This document shows, piece after piece, positions 1 through 5,915 of a stretch of DNA of 5,915 nucleotides (positions within the stretch are counted from its first letter, which is position 1; every line of letters begins with the position of its first letter). Source of the DNA: an uncultured Campylobacterota bacterium (GTDB taxonomy: Bacteria; Campylobacterota; Campylobacteria; Campylobacterales; Arcobacteraceae). Under the pieces are notes generated by a model. The model saw only the letters and a program-made list of their open reading frames with translations. It was not told where the DNA came from and made no database searches. Where the stretch lies: the NCBI GenBank assembly GCA_903821805.1, contig CAIJNA010000158.1, positions 1-5,915 of the forward strand, read 5' to 3'. Both the position numbers and the translations under genes were made by a program.

Positions 1-1685
1 CCTTCTTTTAATAAATACATTTCATTTAAAGCATGTCCGTTTGGAACCATAGGTAAAACATTTTCTCTTCTGTCAACCATAACTTCAATAAATGCAGTTT
101 TATTTGATGCAACAGCATCCTCTAGTGCTTTATCAAATTCTTCTTTAGTAGTAACTCTATATCCAATTCCGCCCATAGATTCGCAAAGCATTTTAAAATT
201 TGGTTGCATCTCAAGTATAGTTTCAGACAATCTATCTTCATAAAAGAATGTTTGCCATTGTCTTACCATTCCTAAATAGTTATTGTTTAAAATAATGTTA
301 ACAACTGGTGTTTGATACTGAGTACATGTCATAACTTCTTGAACATTCATCATAATTGATCCATCACCAGTAAAGTTTACAGAAATCTTATCTGGACATC
401 CTCTTTTTACACCCATAGCTGCAGGCAATCCGTATCCCATAGTTCCCAATCCACCGCTAGTTATCCATTGTCTTGGATAATTAAATGGATAAAATTGTGC
501 TGCCCACATTTGATGCTGACCAACATCTGTAGAAATAATAGCTTTATCGCCAAGTAATTCACCTGTTCTCTTAACAACCCATTGTGGTTTTAAAGCATCA
601 CTATCCTCAAAATATGTCAATGGTTCTTTGATTTGATTTTCGTGAATTGTATCAACCCAAGAACTATAATCTCCAAAATTAAACTCATTCATAAGAGCTA
701 AAATATCAGTCATAACGTTCTTTAAATCACCAACAATTGGGCAGTTAATATGAACAATTTTTCCAATATTGGCTGGATCAATATCCACATGAATTATTTT
801 TGCATGTTTACCAAATTTATCCAATCTTCCAGTAACTCTATCATCAAATCTTGCTCCAAGAGATATAATACAGTCAGTTTCATGCATTGCCATATTTGCT
901 GCATATTCTCCATGCATACCTAACATTCCACATAAAAGTGGATTTTCACTTCCCATTGCTCCTCTTGCCATAAGTGTTTCAACGGCTGGTATTCCAGTAG
1001 CTTTTGCAAATTCTCGAATTTCATATGAACAATTTGATAAAATAGCACCACCACCAATATAAAGTAGTGGTCTTTTACTATTAGCTATCTCTTCTAGTGC
1101 TTTTTTAATTTGTCTAACATTACCTTTAACTGTAGGCTTGTAAGTTGAAATATTTATTTCTGTTGGGTAATTAAAAATTCCCAATTCAGCTGTAATATCT
1201 TTTGGAATATCAACATGTACAGGTCCTGGTCTTCCAGAACTTGCTATGTAGAATGCTTCTTTTAAAACACGTGGTAATTCTTCGATTGTAGTAACTAAAA
1301 AATTATGTTTTGTGCATGGTCTACTGATTCCAACTGCATCAATTTCCTGAAAACCATCTGTTCCAATAATAGCATTTGGAACTTGTCCACTAATACAAAC
1401 CATAGGTATAGAATCCATATAAGCTGTTGCCAAACCAGTTACGGCATTTGTAAATCCTGGACCTGAAGTTACTATACAAACCCCAACCTTACCAGTCGCT
1501 CTTGCATATCCGTCTGCAGCATGAACTGCTCCCTGCTCATGCTTGGTTAGTATATGTTGAAAATCTTTTTGTTTATAAATTTCATCATAAACATTCATAA
1601 TAGCTCCACCTGGATAGCCAAATACAACTTCAGTATTCTCTATCGCTAAGGCTTTTATTACCATTTTAGCACCAGTTATTCGCAT
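1..1685 (-). CDS. ilvB: Acetolactate synthase large (catalytic) subunit, 3' end cut by window edge
   Basis: This enzyme joins two pyruvates to acetolactate, or pyruvate and 2-oxobutyrate to acetohydroxybutyrate, using thiamine diphosphate (ThDP), Mg and FAD. It is the first common step of valine, leucine and isoleucine synthesis, in the cytoplasm. I translated 561 codons from the ATG at 1685. Visible motifs are FGYPGGA (22-28), the catalytic Glu50 in KHEQGAVHAADGYARATG, GQVPNAIIGTD (100-110), the FAD-region RFDDRVTG (279-286), VGQHQMW (388-394), and the ThDP/Mg signature with GDGS at 440-443 and NN at 467-468. LGMVRQWQ follows at 471-478. The start is supported by AAGGAG five bases upstream. 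The ORF is open at base 1, but LPMVPNG (544-550) shows that only a few C-terminal residues are missing. The regulatory subunit gene ilvN usually lies downstream, outside this window. The ilvB symbol could equally be ilvI. The family call is very secure. Confidence 0.97.
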   Translation of the reverse strand, partial: MRITGAKMVIKALAIENTEVVFGYPGGAIMNVYDEIYKQKDFQHILTKHEQGAVHAADGYARATGKVGVCIVTSGPGFTNAVTGLATAYMDSIPMVCISGQVPNAIIGTDGFQEIDAVGISRPCTKHNFLVTTIEELPRVLKEAFYIASSGRPGPVHVDIPKDITAELGIFNYPTEINISTYKPTVKGNVRQIKKALEEIANSKRPLLYIGGGAILSNCSYEIREFAKATGIPAVETLMARGAMGSENPLLCGMLGMHGEYAANMAMHETDCIISLGARFDDRVTGRLDKFGKHAKIIHVDIDPANIGKIVHINCPIVGDLKNVMTDILALMNEFNFGDYSSWVDTIHENQIKEPLTYFEDSDALKPQWVVKRTGELLGDKAIISTDVGQHQMWAAQFYPFNYPRQWITSGGLGTMGYGLPAAMGVKRGCPDKISVNFTGDGSIMMNVQEVMTCTQYQTPVVNIILNNNYLGMVRQWQTFFYEDRLSETILEMQPNFKMLCESMGGIGYRVTTKEEFDKALEDAVASNKTAFIEVMVDRRENVLPMVPNGHALNEMYLLKE

Positions 1686-1690
1686 GCTGT

Positions 1691-1696
1691 CTCCTT
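1691..1696 (-). promoter_or_regulatory. Ribosome binding site of ilvB
   Basis: Read on the minus strand this is AAGGAG, five bases before the ATG at 1685. It is the strongest Shine-Dalgarno sequence in the window and fixes the ilvB start. Confidence 0.8.
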
Positions 1697-1712
1697 GAAT
1701 TTATCTCTTAAA

Positions 1713-1728
1713 TGAAGAATTATCTTCA
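1713..1728. repeat. Perfect short palindrome in the ilvB leader
   Basis: The minus strand reads TGAAGATAATTCTTCA, a 6-base perfect inverted repeat around a TAAT centre. It ends about 16 bases before the ilvB Shine-Dalgarno sequence and lies downstream of the likely promoter. It could be a weak RNA hairpin or a dyad operator half-hidden in AT-rich sequence. With only four G/C bases and no T-run immediately after it, it is not a terminator. In DNA this AT-rich, such a palindrome can arise by chance, so its function is unproven. Confidence 0.3.
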
Positions 1729-1797
1729 AATTGTTATTTATTTTATTTTGTATTAACTATTTAACATATTTTTATTAGTAAAATGAAAAATTTTCAG

Positions 1798-1803
1798 ATT
1801 ATA
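1798..1803 (-). promoter_or_regulatory. Consensus -10 box, likely ilvB promoter
   Basis: The minus strand reads TATAAT exactly, preceded by the T/A-rich tract CTTTTAAA. Transcription would start near 1790, giving a leader of roughly 105 bases before ilvB. The six bases 17 positions upstream are TAAAAA, so there is no recognisable -35 hexamer. This fits the sigma-70 promoters of Campylobacterota, which are known for a strong -10, periodic T-rich upstream sequence and a poorly conserved -35. A TTGACT at 1842-1847 lies 38 bases from this box, too far to pair with it. The whole gap is AT-rich, so a chance match is possible. Confidence 0.5.
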
Positions 1804-1895
1804 TTTAAAAGATGATTAATTTTTTATGAGTTTTTACAAATAGTCAAAAGTATGAATATTTCGGGATGGAAAAAGTAAAAATGGAAGAATAAATC

Positions 1896-1916
1896 AAATA
1901 ATTTGTCTCATTATTT
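1896..1916 (-). terminator. Possible weak terminator after the VF530 gene
   Basis: A 7-base stem, AAATAAT against ATTATTT on the minus strand, encloses the 7-base loop GAGACAA. It begins 15 bases after the VF530 stop. An outer C-G pair can form if one A is bulged. Downstream on the minus strand the sequence is T-rich (GATTTATTCTTCC, then two short T-runs) but has no uninterrupted U-tract immediately after the stem. The stem is entirely A/T and so would be unstable. Position favours a terminator and composition argues against an efficient one, so transcription may read through into ilvB. Confidence 0.25.
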
Positions 1917-1931
1917 TGTGTGCATTTAGTG

Positions 1932-2180
1932 TTATTTTGATTGTTTATTTTTGTATCTTATATACATTGCCTCTAATTTAGTTCTAGCCCAAGGTGTTTT
2001 TCTGAAAAATGTCAAGCAAGATTTGATGCTTTGATCCTTATTAAAACAATTTACATTTAGCATTACGCCCAATTTGTCCCATCCGTATGCTTCTTGAAGC
2101 GTAACAATAATCTCTTCTAGCTTGATGCCGTGTAGCGGATTATTAATATTTTTTTGTGCTTCCAAATCTTTATTATCCAT
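1932..2180 (-). CDS. VF530/DUF2132 family small DNA-binding-type protein
   Basis: This 82-residue protein matches the VF530 family, named after a Vibrio fischeri protein of known structure and annotated as DNA-binding. The function in the cell is not established. Diagnostic motifs are NNPLHGI (13-19), the helix LEEIIVTLQEAYGW (21-34), NVNCF (42-46), the SIKSCLTFFRKTPWAR block (51-66), and a Lys/Arg-rich tail (RYKNKQSK, 75-82). No signal peptide or membrane segment is visible, so it should be cytoplasmic. The first 12 or so residues are a polar extension before the conserved core. Its ATG lies inside the last codons of the hydrolase gene, an 8-base overlap (ATGGATAA), with AGGA seven bases upstream, so the two are probably translationally coupled. 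It is the last gene of the apparent nrd transcription unit. The family call is firm. Nucleic-acid binding rests on the family name and the basic tail only. Confidence 0.88.
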   Translation of the reverse strand: MDNKDLEAQKNINNPLHGIKLEEIIVTLQEAYGWDKLGVMLNVNCFNKDQSIKSCLTFFRKTPWARTKLEAMYIRYKNKQSK

Positions 2181-2895
2181 TTGCTAATCCTATATTTATA
2201 TATCTTCTCATCTTATTTATTTGTTCTAGCTCAAATTCTAAAGATATAATCTCTTTAGAATCATCTCGGAATTCTTCCCCAAAAGGAGTAATTATTCCAC
2301 TACTTTTAGCCATATCATCATTTGCACTGTCACTCACAACTACATAACATTGATGTGTTATTGCTAACGCTTTAGTTAATGCGTTCAAATGATCTTTCCG
2401 ATTTTTACCCCACATTGCAGGAATTAAAATAATATCAGCACCCTTTAATTTGAATAAAAGTTCAATAAATCTGATCTCAAAACAAATTAAAATTCCTACT
2501 TTAAGACCGTTAATTGAAATAAGCTTAATATCATCATTTTTCCCTGGTATAAAATATTTATGTTCATCACCTAAAAGAAATAATTTATGCTTTGACTGTT
2601 TATGGATAATCATATTGTTATGAAAAACGTACATAGTATTTAAAAAACTACTATCTTGTTTTTCAAGAAGTGTTATTGCGATTGTTTTATTTGACGACAA
2701 ATGAATTAATTTCTCAATAGCTTTTTCGGTAATACTAAATGCATTTTCCATATCATCATAAGCGTATCCAGTAAGAGCTAATTCTGGCGCCAAAATAATA
2801 CTATTTTGTACGGAATTATTTATTTTATCAATCAAATCAGAAAGATTAGCTTCATAATTTGATGTTGTTTTTAACTGTAATGAGATTAAGTTCAT
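2173..2895 (-). CDS. Carbon-nitrogen hydrolase (nitrilase superfamily amidase), substrate unknown
   Basis: The protein has 240 residues, a little short of the usual 260-300 for single-domain members. These enzymes cleave amide or nitrile C-N bonds with a Glu-Lys-Cys triad. All three are visible: Glu38 in LAPELALTGY, Lys102 in SKHKLF, and Cys138 in ILICFEIRF. The secondary Glu111 in GDEHKYFIPG is also present. Late-domain sequence IILIPAMWG (155-163) follows the Cys. The usual K-x-H-L reads K-H-K-L here, so the conserved His is Lys104. There is no signal peptide. The gene begins 15 bases after the nrdB stop with no good Shine-Dalgarno sequence (ATAATTTTCAAA precedes the ATG), so translation may depend on ribosomes leaving nrdB. 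It overlaps the VF530 gene by 8 bases. The substrate cannot be read from the sequence. Omega-amidase or other metabolite-repair activity, or N-carbamoyl amide hydrolysis, are the obvious family options. Confidence 0.87.
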   Translation of the reverse strand: MNLISLQLKTTSNYEANLSDLIDKINNSVQNSIILAPELALTGYAYDDMENAFSITEKAIEKLIHLSSNKTIAITLLEKQDSSFLNTMYVFHNNMIIHKQSKHKLFLLGDEHKYFIPGKNDDIKLISINGLKVGILICFEIRFIELLFKLKGADIILIPAMWGKNRKDHLNALTKALAITHQCYVVVSDSANDDMAKSSGIITPFGEEFRDDSKEIISLEFELEQINKMRRYINIGLANG

Positions 2896-2910
2896 TTTGA
2901 AAATTATCTA

Positions 2911-3939
2911 TTAAAAATCGTCAAAATCTAGCGAACCTTTTGAATAATTTACTACATTTCCTTCGAAAAAGTTAGTTCTTTGATCATTAAATGAAGCATA
3001 TCCATCAACCCAAGGAATTGGGTGTTTTACGTTGTACATTGATTTGTAACCAACTGCTTCAAGTCTTTGATCTGCAAGATATTCTATATATTGTCTAATG
3101 ATTTTATCTGTAAATCCAAGAATTTGACCTTGAGTAATATATTCTCCCCAAGAAGCTTCTAAATCTACGGCCTTTCTAAACATATCCTTAACAGTCTCTT
3201 CCAATTCATCTGTAAATAATTCTGGTCTCTCTTTTCTTGTGCTATTGATAAGATTTTGGAAAATTAATAAATGTGTAACTTCATCTCTTTGGATAAATCT
3301 GATCATTTGACTACTTCCAAGCATTTTTCCTGATTTTCCAAGTGCATACATTGCTGCAAATCCAGAATAAAAATATAGGCCCTCAAGAAGCTGATTAGCA
3401 AACATTGCTAAAAGTATTTTTTCATCAGTAATATCGCCACTTAGATTTTTATAAACACCTGCAATAAAATTATTTTTTTCTCTAAGTTTTGCATCTGTTT
3501 TCCACATGTCATAAATCTTGTCAGTATTATCACTAATTGATTCAACCATTACAGCATAAGACTTACTATGATTAGCTTCTTCATAACTTTGTCTACTAAG
3601 ACATGCATTGACTTCTGGAGCTGTAATATATGGATTGATATTATCCATAAGATTATTTGTTTGCAAGCTATCCATGAAAATAAGTTGAGAAAGAACAAGG
3701 TCGTACATTCTTTTCTCAGCTTCTGTTAAATATTTATAATCTTTTGCATCGCCAGTCATTTGAACTTCTCTAGGAAACCAAGTATTTGCTTCCATCATAT
3801 CCCAAAGTCTAGTTGCCCATTCATACTTACATCTTGTAAAATTTATCATACCATCTGGATTTCCGCCAAATGTTCTTCTGTCATTAAGATTTTCTAATGA
3901 ATCTGGATTATATATCGTTTTTTTTTCTATCTTAGCCAT
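2911..3939 (-). CDS. nrdB: Class Ia ribonucleotide reductase small (radical) subunit
   Basis: NrdB (R2) houses the diiron-tyrosyl radical that NrdA uses to reduce ribonucleoside diphosphates. Assembling the radical needs oxygen. The 342 residues carry every key residue, aligned by motif to E. coli R2: iron ligands Asp90 (FMDSLQ), Glu121 and His124 (EEANHSKSY), Glu186 (LLEGLYFY), and Glu220 and His223 (QRDEVTHL). The radical Tyr128 sits where E. coli has Tyr122, so this is a Tyr-radical enzyme and not a Tyr-less class Ic type. Tyr332 near the C-terminus fits the radical-transfer Tyr356. The acidic, hydrophobic tail SLDFDDF would dock into NrdA. It is shorter than E. coli R2 (about 375), mainly between the Glu121 and Glu186 ligands (65 residues apart against 89). 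The start at 3939 is backed by AAAGGAAA upstream. It follows nrdA by 29 bases, in one operon. Confidence 0.97.
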   Translation of the reverse strand: MAKIEKKTIYNPDSLENLNDRRTFGGNPDGMINFTRCKYEWATRLWDMMEANTWFPREVQMTGDAKDYKYLTEAEKRMYDLVLSQLIFMDSLQTNNLMDNINPYITAPEVNACLSRQSYEEANHSKSYAVMVESISDNTDKIYDMWKTDAKLREKNNFIAGVYKNLSGDITDEKILLAMFANQLLEGLYFYSGFAAMYALGKSGKMLGSSQMIRFIQRDEVTHLLIFQNLINSTRKERPELFTDELEETVKDMFRKAVDLEASWGEYITQGQILGFTDKIIRQYIEYLADQRLEAVGYKSMYNVKHPIPWVDGYASFNDQRTNFFEGNVVNYSKGSLDFDDF

Positions 3940-3945
3940 TAATTG

Positions 3946-3953
3946 TTTCCTTT
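3946..3953 (-). promoter_or_regulatory. Ribosome binding site of nrdB
   Basis: Read on the minus strand this is AAAGGAAA, about seven bases before the nrdB ATG at 3939. It lies just downstream of the hairpin that spans the nrdA stop codon, so it stays free when that hairpin forms. Confidence 0.7.
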
Positions 3954-3959
3954 AATTCG

Positions 3960-3977
3960 TGCCAATGCTTATTGGCA
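3960..3977 (-). other. Small perfect hairpin across the nrdA stop codon
   Basis: TGCCAAT and ATTGGCA form a 7-base perfect stem around the 4-base loop AAGC on the minus strand. The last NrdA codons and the TAA stop (3971-3969) are inside it. There is no U-run downstream, so it is not an intrinsic terminator. A hairpin between nrdA and nrdB could set relative subunit levels by mRNA processing or stability, or by translational coupling. That is inference from position only. Confidence 0.4.
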
Positions 3978-5915
3978 ACCAACACATTCAGTGCTTCTGT
4001 CTGCTACTTCTTTTGTAGCTTCTGGAGATTGTCCTCTTAGATAGTATGTTGATTTAAGGCCAAGTTGCCATGCTAAAGTATAAATATCATGTAAATATTT
4101 TCCACTTGCTTTATCAAGACTCATAAAAATATTTGTACTTTGACCTTGATCGATCCATTTTTGTCTTATTGAAGCTGCTCTAATAAGATCAAGCTGATCT
4201 ATTTCATAAGCTGGCTTATAATATTCCCAAGTCTCTGGACTAAGGTTTGGAACAACTACTGGAATTAATCCAGAAAGATTTTCTTCATACCATTTTCTTT
4301 TATAAACAGGTTCTATTGCTTGAGTTGTACCAACTAAAATAGAAATTGAACTTGTTGGAGCTATAGCCATTAGGTAACCATTTCTCATTCCGTTTTTCTT
4401 AACATCTTCTCTTAATTGATTCCAATCATATCCTGTATCAAACAAATCTTTATCAACTAGTGCATCAACAGAAGATGGAGAAAAATCTTGAGGCATTATA
4501 CCTTTTGACCAATTACTTCCTTCAAATTCTGGATATTTTCCTTTTTCAACTGCAAGTTTAGAAGAAGCCGATATTGCATTAAAGCTTATTGCTTCCATAA
4601 CATTGTCTATTTTCTTAAAGTGTTCTGTTGAACCCCAGTGAATAAGAGATTCTGCAAGCATTTGTGCTTCACCCATAACACCCAAACCTACTGCTCTTGT
4701 AGCACTATTTGTAGCTTTTACTTTTCTCAATGGATAAAAATTCAAATCAATAACATTATCAAGCATTCTCATAGCAATTGGAACAACTCTTTCAATATCT
4801 GCTTTTGTGTTTATTTTACTAAGATTAACAGATGCGAGATTACAAACAGCAGTCTTTCCATCAATCTTTTCTTTTTCAACTATATAAATATTTTTACCAT
4901 CTAATTTATCTAAGGCTGTAATTTTATTTGCTTTTTTTATTACTCCACTATCAACTGTTACATTTTCATTTTCGTCATAAAGATTTACACTTCCATCATC
5001 AAATTCTATTCTAACTTTATAATAATTTGGTTCTGTATTTTGGAATATTTCCGTACAAAGATTTGAACTTCTAATAAATCCACTATGTGAATTTGGATTT
5101 GCTCTATTGGCGTTATCTTTGAAACACAAGAATGGACTTCCACTCTCAAAATAAGATGTTAATATTTTTTTCCATAAATCTTTTGCTTTGATTTGATTTT
5201 TTGTAATAGTTTCATCAAGCTCGTATGCTTCATATTTAGCGGTAAATTCTTTGCCACTTAAAGTACTTAAATCTTTAACTTCGTATGGATCAAAAAGTGT
5301 CCAATGAGAATCAGCAAGCACTCTTTCCATAAATAAATCACTAATCCAAAGCGCTGGGAATAAATCGTGAGCTCTTCGTCTTTCTTCACCACTATTTTTC
5401 TTTAGATCAATAAAGTCAACAATATCCATATGCCAAGGCTCAAGATAAACTGCAATTGCCCCTTTTCGTGTTCCTAGTTGGTCAACAGCAAGAGCAATGT
5501 CATTTGTAATTTTCAAGAATGGAACAACTCCGCCAGCAGCACTTTTGTGGTTGTCAATTACTCCACCAAGTGCTCTTATACTATTCCAGTCCCAACCTAT
5601 TCCTCCACCAAATTTAGATAGAAGTCCCATCTCTTTGTACCCATCAAAAATACCTTCGATATTGTCAGGACTTGATCCAATATAACATGAACTAAGTTGA
5701 TGTCTGTTTGTTCTTGCATTTGATAAAGTTGGTGTAGCAAGCATAACTTCAAATTGAGAAATCACATTATAAAATTGTTTTGCTTTTTCTTGTTTATCAC
5801 TCTCATTTTGAGCCAAGAACATTGCTATTCCCATAAACATTTGCTGAGGAAGTTCAATGGGTTCACCTTTTGAGTTTTTAAGTAAATATCTATCATTTAA
5901 AGTTTTGATTCCAAG
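3969..5915 (-). CDS. nrdA: Class Ia ribonucleotide reductase large (catalytic) subunit, 5' end cut by window edge
   Basis: NrdA (R1) reduces ribonucleoside diphosphates to deoxyribonucleotides with NrdB. The frame stays open to the right edge: before the Met at 5840 it reads RYLLKNSKGEPIELPQQ, typical R1 sequence, so that Met is internal. The visible part is 648 residues. Roughly 140 are missing, including the region that would hold any N-terminal ATP-cone. Numbered from the edge, catalytic residues are Cys77 (SSCYIG) paired with Cys358 (AVCNLAS), Asn285-Cys287-Glu289 in SSNLCTEI (E. coli Asn437, Cys439, Glu441), the radical-path Tyr624-Tyr625 (KSTYYLRG), and the C-terminal shuttle cysteines 644 and 647 (CVGCQ). 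The R1 signature lies at about 498-520 (W..L ... NGMRNG ... MAIAP). Cys287 and Cys358 are 71 residues apart against 23 in E. coli, because of an insertion at 298-354. First gene visible of the nrd unit; its promoter is off the window. Confidence 0.97.
   Translation of the reverse strand, partial: LGIKTLNDRYLLKNSKGEPIELPQQMFMGIAMFLAQNESDKQEKAKQFYNVISQFEVMLATPTLSNARTNRHQLSSCYIGSSPDNIEGIFDGYKEMGLLSKFGGGIGWDWNSIRALGGVIDNHKSAAGGVVPFLKITNDIALAVDQLGTRKGAIAVYLEPWHMDIVDFIDLKKNSGEERRRAHDLFPALWISDLFMERVLADSHWTLFDPYEVKDLSTLSGKEFTAKYEAYELDETITKNQIKAKDLWKKILTSYFESGSPFLCFKDNANRANPNSHSGFIRSSNLCTEIFQNTEPNYYKVRIEFDDGSVNLYDENENVTVDSGVIKKANKITALDKLDGKNIYIVEKEKIDGKTAVCNLASVNLSKINTKADIERVVPIAMRMLDNVIDLNFYPLRKVKATNSATRAVGLGVMGEAQMLAESLIHWGSTEHFKKIDNVMEAISFNAISASSKLAVEKGKYPEFEGSNWSKGIMPQDFSPSSVDALVDKDLFDTGYDWNQLREDVKKNGMRNGYLMAIAPTSSISILVGTTQAIEPVYKRKWYEENLSGLIPVVVPNLSPETWEYYKPAYEIDQLDLIRAASIRQKWIDQGQSTNIFMSLDKASGKYLHDIYTLAWQLGLKSTYYLRGQSPEATKEVADRSTECVGCQ
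4854..5024 (-). other. Inserted 57-residue segment within NrdA
   Basis: Between NLCTEIFQNTEPN and TAVCNLAS, where E. coli R1 has a short loop, this NrdA carries residues 298-354. The segment contains YYKVRIEFDDGSVNLYDEN, then NVTVDSG and KITALDKLDGKNIYIVEKE. The alternating hydrophobic pattern predicts a small beta-rich module. It sits directly after the thiyl-radical cysteine loop and before the paired active-site Cys358. Base composition and reading frame are continuous with the rest of the gene. The splice-junction residues of an active intein (Cys/Ser at the start, His-Asn at the end) are absent, so it is expected to remain in the mature protein. Confidence 0.7.

Larger units (their letters stand above)
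1686..1931 (-). other. Intergenic gap between the VF530 gene and ilvB
   Basis: The 246 bases separate the last gene of the nrd cluster from ilvB and are the only substantial non-coding stretch in the window. In transcription order they hold a weak A/T hairpin just after the VF530 stop, T-rich sequence, a TATAAT box, a leader of about 100 bases with a small palindrome, and the ilvB ribosome binding site. I see no tRNA, no convincing small gene, and no leader peptide rich in Leu, Ile or Val codons. I also see no G/C-rich attenuator of the kind that controls enterobacterial ilv operons. The gap most simply ends one transcription unit and starts the next. Confidence 0.75.

Noticed and set aside
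1753..1767. Tiny ATG-TTA-AAT-AGT-TAA frame in the ilvB leader as a leader peptide
   Set aside because: It has four sense codons, a single Leu codon, no Shine-Dalgarno sequence and no downstream alternative hairpins, so it does not fit ilv attenuation.
1842..1847. TTGACT as the -35 box of ilvB
   Set aside because: It is 38 bases from the TATAAT box. The hexamer at proper spacing from it is AAAAAT, not a convincing -10.
2156..2347. Plus-strand open frame with a hydrophobic N-terminal stretch
   Set aside because: It lies antisense to the hydrolase and VF530 genes, which have clear family motifs. The hydrophobic look comes from reading their complement.
3918..3926. Run of nine A on the coding strand near the start of nrdB as a phase-variable tract
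   Set aside because: It encodes Glu-Lys-Lys-Thr in frame in an essential gene. Other 7-A runs occur in the same AT-rich genes, so composition explains it.
4638..4904. Plus-strand open frame rich in Asn, Ile and Cys
   Set aside because: It lies entirely antisense to conserved NrdA codons and resembles no family. The residue bias is typical of reverse-strand AT-rich sequence.
4854..5024. Active intein in NrdA
   Set aside because: The segment is only about 57 residues and lacks the nucleophile at its start and the His-Asn at its end. No homing endonuclease is present.
5497..5685. Plus-strand open frame rich in Pro and Ser
   Set aside because: It is antisense to the Gly-rich catalytic core of NrdA, which explains the Pro runs. 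No ribosome binding site was seen.
5841..5915. Starting nrdA at the Met codon at 5840
   Set aside because: The frame continues to the window edge with clear R1 sequence (RYLLKNSKGEPIELPQQ), and R1 proteins have well over 100 residues before this point, so the Met is internal.

Overview
The window is AT-rich, and all five genes lie on the minus strand. It reads like a housekeeping segment of a Campylobacterota (epsilonproteobacterial) chromosome. The grounds are the protein flavour of the acetolactate synthase (the stretch after its IGTD motif, with ISRPCTKHN), a NrdA of the RKGAIAVYLEPWH type ending in CVGCQ, the VF530-type small protein, and the base composition. Arcobacteraceae or a close relative is my best guess. 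It is a guess from memory of family sequences, not a search result.

In transcription order (right to left): (1) nrdA, the class Ia ribonucleotide reductase large subunit, which runs in from beyond the right edge without its N-terminus; (2) nrdB, the radical-carrying small subunit, 29 bases further on; (3) a 240-residue carbon-nitrogen hydrolase (nitrilase superfamily), 15 bases after nrdB; (4) an 82-residue VF530/DUF2132 DNA-binding-type protein that overlaps the hydrolase gene by 8 bases; (5) a 246-base intergenic gap with a weak A/T hairpin, a consensus TATAAT box and a short palindrome; (6) ilvB, the acetolactate synthase catalytic subunit, which runs off the left edge just short of its expected C-terminus.

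The spacing suggests nrdA-nrdB-hydrolase-VF530 is one transcription unit whose promoter is outside the window, with ilvB a separate unit transcribed from the gap. NrdA and NrdB together make deoxyribonucleotides. IlvB starts branched-chain amino acid synthesis. The hydrolase and VF530 proteins have no established role in either pathway.

No mobile element, CRISPR array, tRNA, rRNA or obvious new system is visible. The points most worth a second look are a lineage-type insertion in NrdA just after the active-site cysteine loop, and the coupling of an uncharacterised amidase and a small DNA-binding protein to the nrd genes.
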